Below are positions 38,459 through 48,138 of a DNA stretch of 64,000 bases, one piece after another. Source of the stretch: RGIG6919 sp045531905. Its GTDB lineage: Bacteria > Bacillota > Clostridia > Lachnospirales > Lachnospiraceae. The notes under the pieces were generated by a model. It searched no databases. It saw only the letters and a program-made list of their open reading frames with translations, and was not told the origin of the DNA. The stretch's first letter is position 1, and each line of letters opens with the position of its first letter. The stretch lies in the NCBI GenBank assembly GCA_045531905.1, contig JAZSEY010000002.1, positions 1 through 64,000 of the forward strand. The letters run 5' to 3'. Made by a program: the position numbers and the translations under genes.

Positions 38459-39751
38459 ATGGCAAGAGGTAGTGACGATAGAAAGCAACTTAGATGTTCC
38501 TTTTGCGGTAAGACGCAGGATCAGGTTCGTAAACTGATTGCAGGTCCAGACGGATATATTTGCGATGAGTGTGTCGAGATTTGTTCTGAGATGATTGCAG
38601 ACGAGTTCGAAAATGAACCGATTGACACTGAGATCAATCTCATGAAGCCAAAGGAAATCAAAGAATTTCTTGACCAGTATGTAATTGGACAGGAACAGGC
38701 TAAAAAAGTGCTTTCTGTGGCAGTATATAACCATTACAAAAGAATCATGACCGAGAAGAACTTGGATGTGGAGCTTCAGAAGAGTAATATTATCATGCTG
38801 GGTCCTACAGGTTCTGGTAAGACTTATCTTGCACAAACGTTGGCTAAGCTTTTGAACGTGCCATTTGCAATTGCAGATGCTACGGCACTTACAGAGGCAG
38901 GTTACGTTGGTGAAGATGTAGAGAATATCTTATTAAAGTTAATTCAGTCTGCAGATTATGATGTAGACAAAGCAGAATATGGCATTGTATATATCGATGA
39001 GATTGATAAGATTACCAAAAAGTCAGAGAATGTTTCTATTACCCGTGATGTGTCTGGTGAAGGCGTTCAGCAGGCGTTGTTAAAGATTATTGAAGGAACA
39101 GTTGCGTCTGTTCCACCTCAAGGTGGTAGAAAACATCCACATCAGGAATTCATTCAGATTGATACTACCAATATTTTATTTATTTGTGGTGGTGCATTTG
39201 AAGGCTTGGATAAAATTATTGAAAATCGTATCGGTAAGAAGGCTATGGGCTTCAATGCTGATATTGTAGACCGAAAGAAACAGAATGTTGGTGAACTGTT
39301 TAAGCAGGTAACACCAGCAGATTATGTGAAGTTTGGTTTGATTCCTGAGTTTGTAGGACGTCTTCCAATTACTGCGACTTTGGATTTATTGGATGAAGAT
39401 GCATTGATTCGTATCTTAACAGAACCAAAGAATGCAATTTGCAAGCAGTATGAGAAGTTATTTGAATTAGATGGTGTTGCCTTAGAATTCGAAGAAGATG
39501 CACTGAGAGCAATTGCTGGTCTTGCTATGGAGAGAAAGACTGGAGCAAGAGGTTTGCGTTCAATTATCGAAGCTGCTGTGTTGGATTTGATGTATGAAAT
39601 TCCATCAGACGAATCAGTAGTTAAGGTTACGGTTACAAAGGAATTAATTGAGAAGCATGGCGATGCAGTGATTGAGCATTCTGCAGAGCCGGTATCCCGC
39701 GGTTCATTTGCGAAGGGAAAATTTAAGAAAAACAACGATGAGATTGCGTAA
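38459..39751 (+). CDS. clpX: ATP-dependent Clp protease ATPase subunit
   Basis: 430 residues. The AAA+ unfoldase feeds proteins into ClpP. The N-terminal zinc finger is CSFCGKTQDQV...CDECVEIC (residues about 12-42), Walker A is GPTGSGKT near 120, Walker B is IVYIDEIDKI, and the C-terminal sensor-2 arginine region is MERKTGARGLRSIIE. It is cotranscribed with clpP, and a hairpin at 39771 follows. Confidence 0.98.
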   Translation: MARGSDDRKQLRCSFCGKTQDQVRKLIAGPDGYICDECVEICSEMIADEFENEPIDTEINLMKPKEIKEFLDQYVIGQEQAKKVLSVAVYNHYKRIMTEKNLDVELQKSNIIMLGPTGSGKTYLAQTLAKLLNVPFAIADATALTEAGYVGEDVENILLKLIQSADYDVDKAEYGIVYIDEIDKITKKSENVSITRDVSGEGVQQALLKIIEGTVASVPPQGGRKHPHQEFIQIDTTNILFICGGAFEGLDKIIENRIGKKAMGFNADIVDRKKQNVGELFKQVTPADYVKFGLIPEFVGRLPITATLDLLDEDALIRILTEPKNAICKQYEKLFELDGVALEFEEDALRAIAGLAMERKTGARGLRSIIEAAVLDLMYEIPSDESVVKVTVTKELIEKHGDAVIEHSAEPVSRGSFAKGKFKKNNDEIA

Positions 39752-39770
39752 TCGAAGTTGTAAACATACA

Positions 39771-39800
39771 AGCCGGGATTTCTTGTCCCGGCTTTGATAT
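39771..39800 (+). terminator. Weak terminator hairpin between clpX and lon
   Basis: AAGCCGGGAT and GTCCCGGCTT form a GC-rich stem, but only three T residues follow (TTTGATATT), so partial read-through into lon is likely. Confidence 0.6.
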
Positions 39801-39834
39801 TCCATAGAAATTTAATGAAAAGGAGGGGCGTACC

Positions 39835-42192
39835 ATGGAAAATCAAATAAAAGAATATCCAATTGTCGTATTAAATGGTTTGACGGTGGTACCTACCACG
39901 ACAGTTCATTTTGATGTAAAAAGAGAGGAATCCATCAAGGCGATTGATGCTAGTTTACATGGAGACCAAATGATATTTATGATAACAGTAAGGGATGCAG
40001 AGAAGGAGATTGATAAAGAGAATCTGTATTCGGTTGGTGTTGTCTGTAAGGTTCGTCAAATTTTAAGATTGCCGAAAGGCGTTGTTCGTGTATTAGTTGA
40101 GGCGAGACACCGTGGCGAATTTGTTGAAATGACAAAAAAGAAGCCATATTATAAAGGTAATATTCGAGCATTTTCTGCAGCAGAAACAGGTTGTTTAGAA
40201 CCTACTGAAGAAAAAGCATATTTGGATGTGCTGAAGGATATTTTGAAACAATTTCAAGATCAGGATGATAAGTTAAGTCAAGCAGTAATCGATAAGTTGA
40301 GAGAGTTTCATTCCTTAGATGAATTGTTATATGCAACGACAGAATATATTGGTTTATCTTATGATAAAAAGCAACTTGTACTTGGAACAATTGATTATAA
40401 AGAGCAGTTGGAAACTTTGATTTCTTTAGCAAAAATTGAATTGCAGATTCGAAAAATCAAAGATGATTTGAATGTGAAAACAAGAGAAGTAGTGTCTGAC
40501 AACCAGAAAGAATATGTATTAAGAGAGCAGATGCGTGTTATTCGCAAGGAATTGGGAGAAGATAATACCAGTGATGATGCGAAGGACTTTTTGGAGAGGC
40601 TAGATACTTGTAAATGCCCGGAAGAAGTAAAGGAAAAATTGCAAAGAGATATCAAACGGTTTTCTAATATTTCTTCTATGTCCAGTGAAAGTACTGTCCT
40701 CAGAACCTATATTGAAACTTTACTTACATATCCTTGGGGGATTCGTTCAAAGATTTCTGAGAATTTGAAGAAAGCAATACAGGTTTTAGAAAAGGATCAT
40801 TATGGATTAGATAAAGTAAAAGAACGTGTCATTGACACTTTGGCGGTGCAAATGTTGTCAAAAGATGTGCAGGCTCCAATTATCTGTTTAGTAGGTCCTC
40901 CGGGAACAGGAAAAACATCCATTGCCCGTTCCATTGCCAGTGCGACGAATCGCAAATATGAGCGCATTTCCTTGGGCGGTGTGAGAGATGAAGCTGAAAT
41001 TCGAGGACATAGAAAGACCTATGTAGGTGCCATGCCAGGTAGAATTGCTACTGCCATGATGCATGCCAAGGTTGAAAATCCGTTGATTTTATTAGATGAA
41101 GTGGATAAAGTCAGTAAGGATTATAAGGGAGATACCGCTTCTGCATTGTTGGAAGTGTTAGATAGTGAACAGAATTTTAGTTTTGTTGACCATTATTTTG
41201 AAGTGCCGATTGATTTATCAAATGTATTGTTTATTGCCACTGCAAATGATGCCTCAAATATACCAAAGCCATTATTAGACCGAATGGAAATCATTGAGGT
41301 GAACAGTTATACAGAAAACGAAAAGCTACATATTGCGAAGTTATACCTCATAAAAAAGCAAATGCAGAAGAATGGATTAACAGGCAGACAGTTCCAGATA
41401 GAACCGGCTGCGTTAGAATCTATTATTTCTTCTTATACAAAAGAGGCCGGTGTGAGAACACTGGAGCGAACCATCGGTAAGCTTTGTCAAAAGGCAGCAA
41501 GAAAGATTGTACTTGGTGAGCAGAAGAGTCTCCGTGTGACAACTGCAAACCTGGAGACTTTGTTGGGACCAGTGAAATATCGCAAAGAAGACCAGATGTT
41601 AGAAGATAAGATAGGTAGCGTAACAGGACTTGCGTGGACTGCTGTTGGTGGTGACACACTTGAGGTTGAAGTCAATGTACTGGACGGAAAAGGCAGTATG
41701 AAACTGACAGGTAATCTTGGAGATGTCATGAAAGAATCTGCTGAGATAGCATTTAGCCATGTGAAGTCTTTGGTATCTAGTGAAAATGAAGCTTGTGAAG
41801 ACTTTGTACCTAAGAAACTGAAGAAATCCTATTTTGAGAAGCACGACTTGCATGTGCATGTGCCAGAAGGTGCGACTCCAAAGGATGGTCCTTCCGCAGG
41901 TATTACGATGGTGACAGCTATTTATTCAGCGGTAACAGGTGCAACAGTTCGAGGCGATGTGGCTATGACTGGTGAGGTTACTCTGCGGGGCTTGGTGCTA
42001 CCAATTGGTGGTTTAAAAGAAAAATTGTTGGCGGCAAAGCAGGCTGGCAAAACCGAAGTGCTTGTACCAGAAAAGAATCGTCCAAATGTTGCGGAAATTG
42101 ATGAGGAGATAGTAGAAGGCATGACAATTACCTATGTAAGCAATACGAGACAGGTATTAAAGTATGCATTAAGGAGTTCAAATGAAGATTAA
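39835..42192 (+). CDS. lon: ATP-dependent Lon protease
   Basis: 785 residues, with the N-terminal LON substrate domain, the AAA+ module (Walker A GPPGTGKT, Walker B LILLDEVDKV) and the C-terminal protease with the Ser-Lys dyad: Ser in PKDGPSAGITM and Lys in GGLKEKLLAAKQ. It degrades misfolded and regulatory proteins. AAGGAGGGG precedes the ATG. Its last 11 bases overlap the start of engB, implying translational coupling. Confidence 0.98.
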   Translation: MENQIKEYPIVVLNGLTVVPTTTVHFDVKREESIKAIDASLHGDQMIFMITVRDAEKEIDKENLYSVGVVCKVRQILRLPKGVVRVLVEARHRGEFVEMTKKKPYYKGNIRAFSAAETGCLEPTEEKAYLDVLKDILKQFQDQDDKLSQAVIDKLREFHSLDELLYATTEYIGLSYDKKQLVLGTIDYKEQLETLISLAKIELQIRKIKDDLNVKTREVVSDNQKEYVLREQMRVIRKELGEDNTSDDAKDFLERLDTCKCPEEVKEKLQRDIKRFSNISSMSSESTVLRTYIETLLTYPWGIRSKISENLKKAIQVLEKDHYGLDKVKERVIDTLAVQMLSKDVQAPIICLVGPPGTGKTSIARSIASATNRKYERISLGGVRDEAEIRGHRKTYVGAMPGRIATAMMHAKVENPLILLDEVDKVSKDYKGDTASALLEVLDSEQNFSFVDHYFEVPIDLSNVLFIATANDASNIPKPLLDRMEIIEVNSYTENEKLHIAKLYLIKKQMQKNGLTGRQFQIEPAALESIISSYTKEAGVRTLERTIGKLCQKAARKIVLGEQKSLRVTTANLETLLGPVKYRKEDQMLEDKIGSVTGLAWTAVGGDTLEVEVNVLDGKGSMKLTGNLGDVMKESAEIAFSHVKSLVSSENEACEDFVPKKLKKSYFEKHDLHVHVPEGATPKDGPSAGITMVTAIYSAVTGATVRGDVAMTGEVTLRGLVLPIGGLKEKLLAAKQAGKTEVLVPEKNRPNVAEIDEEIVEGMTITYVSNTRQVLKYALRSSNED

Positions 42193-42787
42193 AAGTGTAG
42201 AATTGGAAACCGTGTGCGGTATCACAAGTAAATTACCAGAAAATACTTTGCCGGAGATTGCATTTGCCGGAAAGTCAAATGTGGGTAAGTCGTCCTTAAT
42301 CAATGGATTGCTCAATCGAAAATCTTTGGCAAGAACCTCGTCACAACCGGGAAAAACACAGACAATCAACTTCTATAACGTAAATAAGTTGTTGTATTTT
42401 GTGGATTTACCAGGTTATGGATATGCTAAGGTATCAGAAGAAATACGAGCAAAATGGGGTAAGATGATAGAGCGTTATCTGCATCAGTCCGAACAATTGA
42501 AATTGGTATTCCTTTTAATTGATATTCGTCATGATCCATCTGCGAATGATAAATTGATGTATGATTGGATTGTTTCAAATGGATATCGTCCGGTAATTAT
42601 TGCAACAAAGTTGGATAAAATAAAAAGAAGCCAAGTGGCAAAGCACACAAAGGCTGTCAGAGTAGGGCTCGGTATGAGTAGTGAAGATATATTGATTCCA
42701 TTTTCTGCCCTGACAAAGCAGGGCAGAGATGAAATTATACATCTGATTGCTCAAACCATAGGTTTTTCAGAAGATATTGATAAGTAG
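42182..42787 (+). CDS. engB: Ribosome biogenesis GTP-binding protein EngB/YsxC
   Basis: 201 residues. An essential GTPase for 50S assembly. G1 is GKSNVGKSSLI (near residue 30), the G2 threonine lies in TSSQPGKTQTIN, G3 is DLPGYGYAKV, and G4 is TKLDK. The start overlaps lon by 11 bases with an AAGGAG site inside lon. The 3' end overlaps the convergent DUF4364 gene by 53 bases. Confidence 0.97.
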   Translation: MKIKSVELETVCGITSKLPENTLPEIAFAGKSNVGKSSLINGLLNRKSLARTSSQPGKTQTINFYNVNKLLYFVDLPGYGYAKVSEEIRAKWGKMIERYLHQSEQLKLVFLLIDIRHDPSANDKLMYDWIVSNGYRPVIIATKLDKIKRSQVAKHTKAVRVGLGMSSEDILIPFSALTKQGRDEIIHLIAQTIGFSEDIDK

Positions 42788-43268
42788 TGGTACTTTTCTC
42801 AGGCCAGGCATCGCAAATAGCGATTGCCTGGTCTTTTGATGGTACATTCATTTTTAATTCCAATACAGTGTCGCCTCTGTCATTGATGGTACAGGTGACA
42901 GTATATTCACCTTTTGAAGTAGGATAGTAGTCAGCTAATATTTCTACTTCATTTTTTAAATTGATTTTTTCTTGATTAAAGAAATTCAGGATATCCTGCT
43001 TGATAGCATCTGATAAACGATTCTCCAAAAATGCCAGTGCTTCACGGCCCTCTGGTGTGGACTGGTAGTGAGAAGTGTTACGAATCATGGTGGCGGTAAT
43101 AAAACCGTCATCAATCAATTGGTTAATGGATTCCTGTAAGTTAAAATAGTTGGTGTAGCCACGCTCTAAAATAAACTGCGACAACTGTGCATTGGTTAGT
43201 GGAAAATCTACACGGTCCAACATATATAATATGATTAATTTGTAAAGCACAAGTCCATTGCTATTCAT
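42735..43268 (-). CDS. DUF4364 family protein
   Basis: 177 residues. Members of DUF4364 are frequent in Clostridia and have a winged-helix-like N-terminal half; here LTNAQLSQFILERGYTNYFN and QLIDDGFITATM look like recognition-helix and wing regions. The C-terminal half is beta-rich. A transcription-factor role is probable but unproven. It lies downstream of the malic enzyme gene (21-base gap) on the same strand, and runs 53 bases into the 3' end of engB on the other strand. Confidence 0.85.
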   Translation of the reverse strand: MNSNGLVLYKLIILYMLDRVDFPLTNAQLSQFILERGYTNYFNLQESINQLIDDGFITATMIRNTSHYQSTPEGREALAFLENRLSDAIKQDILNFFNQEKINLKNEVEILADYYPTSKGEYTVTCTINDRGDTVLELKMNVPSKDQAIAICDAWPEKSTTTYQYLLKNLWFEQSDV

Positions 43269-43289
43269 AAACGTGCCCTCCTTTGTGTG

Positions 43290-44441
43290 TTATTTGATAT
43301 GTTTTTTTACTGCGGCGCTAACTACATCTGCCACCCGTGGGTCAAATGGCTTTGGCATGATATTGTCAGGTGTTAATTCCTCATCAGATATCAATCCGGC
43401 GATGGCTTCAGCAGCGGCGAGCTTCATGTCTTCCGTAATCTGTTTTGCTCTACCTTCCAATGCACCCTTGAAAATGCCAGGGAATGCAACTACATTGTTT
43501 ACCTGATTTGGGAAGTCAGAACGACCGGTACCGACTACGTAAGCACCTGCGGCCTTTGCAACGTCAGGCATGATTTCTGGAGTTGGGTTTGCCATGGCAA
43601 ATACGATTGATTTTTCGTTCATAGAGGCAATCATTTCGCCTGTTACCAGATTTGGAGCAGAAACACCAACAAAGATGTCGGCGCCCACCATAGCGTCAGC
43701 TAAAGTACCTGTTTTGTTATCCAGGTTGGTGTACTTAGTCATTTCTTTTTTCATCCAATCGATGTTTTCACTGTCTTTATGTAAGATTCCCCCAATGTCG
43801 CAAAGAGTGACATTAGGAAATCCATAATTCAATAATAATTTGCAGATAGCAATACCTGCAGAGCCTGCACCATTAATGACAACCTTACAGTCTTCCTTTT
43901 TCTTTCCGGCTACTTTAAGACCATTGATGATACCTGCCAGAACCACGATTGCAGTACCATGCTGGTCATCATGAAACACAGGAATATCCAAAACTTCTTT
44001 TAATCTTTCTTCAATCTCAAAGCATCGCGGTGCAGAAATGTCTTCTAAGTTAATGCCACCAAAGGCGGGTGCAATGTTGATTACGGTTTGGATGATTTCT
44101 TCGGTATCCTGGGTTGCAAGACAAATTGGAAATGCATTTACATTGCCAAACTCTTTGAATAATACAGCCTTACCTTCCATAACCGGCATGGCCGCTTCCG
44201 GACCGATATTGCCAAGTCCTAACACAGCACTACCATCTGAAACAACAGCTACAGTGTTGGCTTTGATTGTATATTTGTATACGGCATCCTTGTCTGCAGC
44301 AATGGCACGACATGGTTCAGCTACGCCGGGAGTATAAGCAACTGCCAAGTCTTCGTTTGTTTTCACATGACATTTTGCAGTTGTTTCAATTTTTCCGCAT
44401 AATTCCTCGTGGAGCTTCAATGCCTTTTCATAATTGTCCAT
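43290..44441 (-). CDS. NAD(P)-dependent malic enzyme (short form)
   Basis: 383 residues of the bacterial short malic enzyme. It decarboxylates malate to pyruvate with reduction of NAD(P). Family patterns include the start ALKLHEELCGKIE, the active-site YTPGVAEPC, the metal-binding DISAPRCFEIE, FHDDQHGTAIV, and the Rossmann GAGSAGIAICKLL. A DUF4364 gene follows in the same direction. Cofactor preference cannot be called safely. Confidence 0.96.
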   Translation of the reverse strand: MDNYEKALKLHEELCGKIETTAKCHVKTNEDLAVAYTPGVAEPCRAIAADKDAVYKYTIKANTVAVVSDGSAVLGLGNIGPEAAMPVMEGKAVLFKEFGNVNAFPICLATQDTEEIIQTVINIAPAFGGINLEDISAPRCFEIEERLKEVLDIPVFHDDQHGTAIVVLAGIINGLKVAGKKKEDCKVVINGAGSAGIAICKLLLNYGFPNVTLCDIGGILHKDSENIDWMKKEMTKYTNLDNKTGTLADAMVGADIFVGVSAPNLVTGEMIASMNEKSIVFAMANPTPEIMPDVAKAAGAYVVGTGRSDFPNQVNNVVAFPGIFKGALEGRAKQITEDMKLAAAEAIAGLISDEELTPDNIMPKPFDPRVADVVSAAVKKHIK

Positions 44442-44529
44442 AATATATCCTCGCTATCATTATAATCTGTAAACATACATGCTTATCATAGCACCAAGTA
44501 GTTTTCTTCGCAATATCTGAAAACTTTCA

Positions 44530-44558
44530 GTGACATTTTTTAAATAGTGTGATAGAAT
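44530..44558 (+). promoter_or_regulatory. Promoter of rho
   Basis: GTGACA (44530-44535) and TAGAAT (44553-44558), 17 bases apart, leaving a leader of about 90 bases. Confidence 0.6.
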
Positions 44559-44605
44559 GAGTGAGTGCAAAAAAAATAGGTGCACGGAATTATACATATC
44601 AAGTC

Positions 44606-44630
44606 AATTTAGTGTTCACTAAATTTTCCC
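44606..44630 (+). other. Hairpin in the rho leader
   Basis: AATTTAGTG and CACTAAATT form a nine-base-pair AT-rich stem, followed by TTCCCCC, shortly before the ribosome binding site TTGGAG. Rho genes are often autoregulated through their leaders, but this stem alone does not prove it. Confidence 0.35.
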
Positions 44631-44652
44631 CCTAAAAAGATTGGAGTTAAAT

Positions 44653-45930
44653 ATGGATTATGAAAAAATGACGTTACCAGAGTTAAGAGCGTTGGTAAAA
44701 GAGCGTGATTTAGGAAATGCGACAGGATTAAAAAAATCGGATTTGATTGCATTACTAAATAAAGAAGAAACATATGTGACGGACTCACTAGAAGAAATTG
44801 AAGTAGAAGAGGTAACAGGTATTCTCGAGGTTGTTGCAGATGGATATGGCTTTTTGAGAGGCGAAAACTATTTATCTACAGACAATGATGTATATGTATC
44901 ACTATCGCAGATACGAAAATTAAGACTAAGAACCGGAGATATCATTTGTGGTGATATGCGTCCAAAGATTGGAACGGAACGTTTTAATGCTTTGTTGCGT
45001 GTGAAAAGGGTGAATGGTGACGACCTTCAAAAAACATTTAGAAGACATCGTTTTGAGAATATGACACCGATTTTTCCAGATGAGAGAATTCATTTGGAAA
45101 ACAAGTATGGAAATACCATTCCAATGCGAATTATGGATTTGTTGTCGCCAATCGGAAAAGGACAGAGAGGTATGATTGTATCTCCACCAAAGACTGGAAA
45201 GACTACATTATTAAAGCAGGTTGCACTCTCTATCAGTCGCAATAACCCAGATATCAATTTGATTGTTCTGTTGATAGATGAACGTCCGGAAGAAGTGACG
45301 GACATCAGAGAATCTATTGAAGGAAATAATGTTGAGGTCATTTATTCTACCTTTGATGAGCTTCCGGATCATCATAAGAGAGTAGCAGAGATGGTGTTGG
45401 AGCGTGCAAAGCGTTTGGTGGAGCATAAGAAGGATGTTGTGATTTTACTTGACAGCATTACCAGACTTGCAAGGGCATATAATCTGACTGTGCATCCAAG
45501 TGGAAGAACCTTAACAGGTGGTTTGGACCCTGCTGCATTGCACATGCCAAAGAAATTCTTTGGTGCTGCCAGAAATATGCGTGAGGGTGGTAGTCTTACC
45601 ATTCTTGCTACTGCCTTAGTAGAAACCGGTTCAAAGATGGATGATGTCATCTTTGAGGAATTCAAGGGAACCGGTAACATGGAACTGGTATTAGACCGCA
45701 GATTATCAGAAAGACGTATTTTCCCAGCCATTCATTTGGCAAAATCGGGAACAAGACGTGACGACTTGTTATTATCTGCTGATGAACAGTCAGCGGTAAA
45801 TGCGATACATCGTGAACTTGCAGGTGCAAAGAGCGAAGATGCTACAGAAGAGATTTTAAAATTGTTCTTGCGGACTAAGGATAATAATGAGTTTGTACAG
45901 TTGATACAGAAATCTATCGGAAGTAAATAA
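44653..45930 (+). CDS. rho: Transcription termination factor Rho
   Basis: 425 residues. The hexameric RNA helicase ends untranslated transcripts. The N-terminal Rho-N helix bundle has LPELRALVKERDLGNATGLK; the cold-shock RNA-binding domain follows (GYGFLRGENYLSTDNDVYVS). Walker A is SPPKTGKTTLL, Walker B is VVILLDSITRLARAYN, and the Q-loop region is in THPSGRTLTGG-like VHPSGRTLTGG. The ATG at 44653 has TTGGAG upstream; the in-frame TTG at 44641 lies inside that site. Confidence 0.97.
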   Translation: MDYEKMTLPELRALVKERDLGNATGLKKSDLIALLNKEETYVTDSLEEIEVEEVTGILEVVADGYGFLRGENYLSTDNDVYVSLSQIRKLRLRTGDIICGDMRPKIGTERFNALLRVKRVNGDDLQKTFRRHRFENMTPIFPDERIHLENKYGNTIPMRIMDLLSPIGKGQRGMIVSPPKTGKTTLLKQVALSISRNNPDINLIVLLIDERPEEVTDIRESIEGNNVEVIYSTFDELPDHHKRVAEMVLERAKRLVEHKKDVVILLDSITRLARAYNLTVHPSGRTLTGGLDPAALHMPKKFFGAARNMREGGSLTILATALVETGSKMDDVIFEEFKGTGNMELVLDRRLSERRIFPAIHLAKSGTRRDDLLLSADEQSAVNAIHRELAGAKSEDATEEILKLFLRTKDNNEFVQLIQKSIGSK

Positions 45931-46067
45931 TACGTATAAAAAACACCTTATTTTTGCTGAAAAAATGCTTGCATTATGTTTTTTTATATGGTACACTTTA
46001 GGAGTTGTTTGTACACGGATGAAAAGTGTATTACTTTTATAGATATGATTAACAGTGAGGTGAAAAC

Positions 46068-46271
46068 ATGAGAGAAGGAATCCATCCAGATTATTATCAG
46101 GCAAAGGTTGTATGTAACTGCGGTAATGAGTTCGTTACAGGTTCTACAAAGGAAGATATCCACGTAGAAATTTGTTCTAAGTGTCATTCATTCTACACAG
46201 GACAGCAGAAGGCAGCTCAGGCTCGTGGACGTATTGATAAGTTCAATCGTAAGTACGGCGTTGCTCAATAG
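46068..46271 (+). CDS. rpmE: 50S ribosomal protein L31 (zinc type)
   Basis: 67 residues. The cysteines in VVCNCGN and ICSKCHSFY form the zinc site of the C+ form of L31, so no zinc-free paralogue is implied. The conserved end is GRIDKFNRKYG. GTGAGGTG precedes the ATG. It heads the rpmE-DUF1385-prmC-prfA cluster typical of Clostridia. The 137-base gap to rho includes a possible promoter (TTGCAT with TACACT). Confidence 0.97.
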   Translation: MREGIHPDYYQAKVVCNCGNEFVTGSTKEDIHVEICSKCHSFYTGQQKAAQARGRIDKFNRKYGVAQ

Positions 46272-46344
46272 AGATGATTACAGAAACAGGCTGGGGTTAT
46301 TTATAATCTCGGTCTTTTTCTATATACGGAGGTAAGCATTACGA

Positions 46345-47280
46345 ATGAAGAAGGTTAAAATTGGCGGTCAGGCGGTGATTGAAGGCGTAATGATGCGTAA
46401 TTACGATCAGTATGCTGTGGCAATCAGAAAGCCAGATAAAACAATAGAAGTAAAGGTAGAAGAATGTCTTCCAATTGGAGAACGTGTAAAGTTTTTCAAG
46501 TTGCCTTTTGTCAGAGGCGTATTCAATTTTGTAGAATCCTTAGTTCTTGGAGTACGTACTTTAACTTATTCTGCGGAATTTTATGAGGAAGAGGCAGAAG
46601 CCACTTTAGCTGATAAAGTAGTAGATAAGGTGTTTAAGGATAAGGCAGAGTCTTTCATGACATTTTTGACTGTGTTATTTGCCATTGTTCTTGCAGTGGG
46701 TCTTTTTATGCTACTTCCGGCATTTTTGGTACAATTTTTGGAAAAATGGGTTACTAATCATATAGTGTTATCGATATTAGAAGGTGTATTGCGTTTAGGC
46801 ATTTTCTTGCTGTATGTGGTGCTAATCTCTCAGATGGAAGACATCAAGAGAACATTTATGTATCATGGTGCAGAACACAAGACCATCAATTGTTTAGAGG
46901 CAGGTGTGGATTTGACACCGGAAAATGTAATGCAGTATTCCAGATTCCACAAGAGATGTGGAACCAGTTTTATGTTTGTAGTAATGGTAATTTCTATTCT
47001 TGTATTTATGTTGATTGATACGGAATCTACATTGCTTCGTATGGTATACAGATTGTTATTGATTCCTGTAGTTGCCAGTCTATCTTACGAATTCATTATG
47101 TTGGCAGGACGTAGCAACTCCAAGATTATCAATGCGTTGTCAGCACCGGGCATGTGGATTCAACGTCTCACAACAAAGGAGCCAGACATTTATATGGCTG
47201 AGGTTGCCATTGCATCAGTGGAAGCTGTTCTTGACTGGAGAGCCTATTTACAGGCAATGCGAAATGGAGAAGTAAGATAA
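46345..47280 (+). CDS. DUF1385 membrane protein
   Basis: 311 residues. DUF1385 proteins begin with GGQAVIEGVMMR, seen here at residues 7-18. Several helices follow (FLTVLFAIVLAVGLFMLLPAFL, LGIFLLYVVLIS, FVVMVISILVFMLI), and the conserved YHGAEHKTINCLEAG lies in a loop with potential metal-binding His residues. The biochemical function is unknown. The gene is nearly always next to prmC and prfA in Clostridia, as here; prmC starts on the next base after its stop codon. Confidence 0.95.
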   Translation: MKKVKIGGQAVIEGVMMRNYDQYAVAIRKPDKTIEVKVEECLPIGERVKFFKLPFVRGVFNFVESLVLGVRTLTYSAEFYEEEAEATLADKVVDKVFKDKAESFMTFLTVLFAIVLAVGLFMLLPAFLVQFLEKWVTNHIVLSILEGVLRLGIFLLYVVLISQMEDIKRTFMYHGAEHKTINCLEAGVDLTPENVMQYSRFHKRCGTSFMFVVMVISILVFMLIDTESTLLRMVYRLLLIPVVASLSYEFIMLAGRSNSKIINALSAPGMWIQRLTTKEPDIYMAEVAIASVEAVLDWRAYLQAMRNGEVR

Positions 47281-48111
47281 ATGACAATCAAAGAATTGTT
47301 AACTTGGGGAATTGAAACATTAACTGAGGCAAGTGTGGAATATCCGGAAGCAGATGGCAGATTCCTAATGGAAGCTGCATTGGAGGCAAATCGGACATAC
47401 CTGTTACTTCATGGAACTGAACCAGTATCTGAATCACAGGAAGTATTGTATCGAGAATGGATTATGAAAAGAAGTATTCACTATCCGTTGCAGTACATTT
47501 TAGGGGAACAACCATTTATGGAGTTTACCTTTTATGTGAATGAGCATGTGTTAATTCCGAGACAGGACACAGAGGTACTTGTGGAAGAGGCCTTAAAGGT
47601 GGTAACATCGGATATGAAGGTGCTGGATATGTGTTGTGGTAGCGGCTGTATCGGGCTGTCCATTTGTAAGATGGCAGGGGCTGCTGTGACGTTGGCGGAC
47701 ATTTCCAAGGAGGCCTTGAAGGTAACCAGTATCAATTCTGAAAAACTAGAAGTGGATGTAACCATTTTGGAAAGTGATTTGTTTTCCAATATCAGTGGAA
47801 CATATGACATGATTATTTCCAATCCGCCATATATTCGTAGTGATGTCATACCGACTCTCATGGAAGAAGTAAAAAATTATGAGCCAATGCTGGCATTAGA
47901 TGGCAAAGAGGATGGCTTGTATTTTTATAGAAGAATTGCTGATGAAGCGAGGAATTATTTAAATGATGAAGGATATTTGTATTTTGAAATTGGATATGAT
48001 CAAGGAGAAGACCTCCGGCAGATACTTGTAGGTTTGCAGTACAAGGACATACAGGTAATCAAGGATTTGGCGGGGCTTGACCGCGTAGTAAAGGCTCGCA
48101 TGGGAAAATAG
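47281..48111 (+). CDS. prmC: Peptide chain release factor N5-glutamine methyltransferase
   Basis: 276 residues. It methylates the Gln of the GGQ motif in release factors. The N-terminal helical substrate domain is followed by a Rossmann methyltransferase with the SAM motif VLDMCCGSGCIGLS and the catalytic NPPYIRSDV. Its target gene prfA is 27 bases downstream, so enzyme and substrate are made together. Confidence 0.97.
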   Translation: MTIKELLTWGIETLTEASVEYPEADGRFLMEAALEANRTYLLLHGTEPVSESQEVLYREWIMKRSIHYPLQYILGEQPFMEFTFYVNEHVLIPRQDTEVLVEEALKVVTSDMKVLDMCCGSGCIGLSICKMAGAAVTLADISKEALKVTSINSEKLEVDVTILESDLFSNISGTYDMIISNPPYIRSDVIPTLMEEVKNYEPMLALDGKEDGLYFYRRIADEARNYLNDEGYLYFEIGYDQGEDLRQILVGLQYKDIQVIKDLAGLDRVVKARMGK

Positions 48112-48138
48112 CATGAGGAAGAATAGGAGGTTTTAGAA

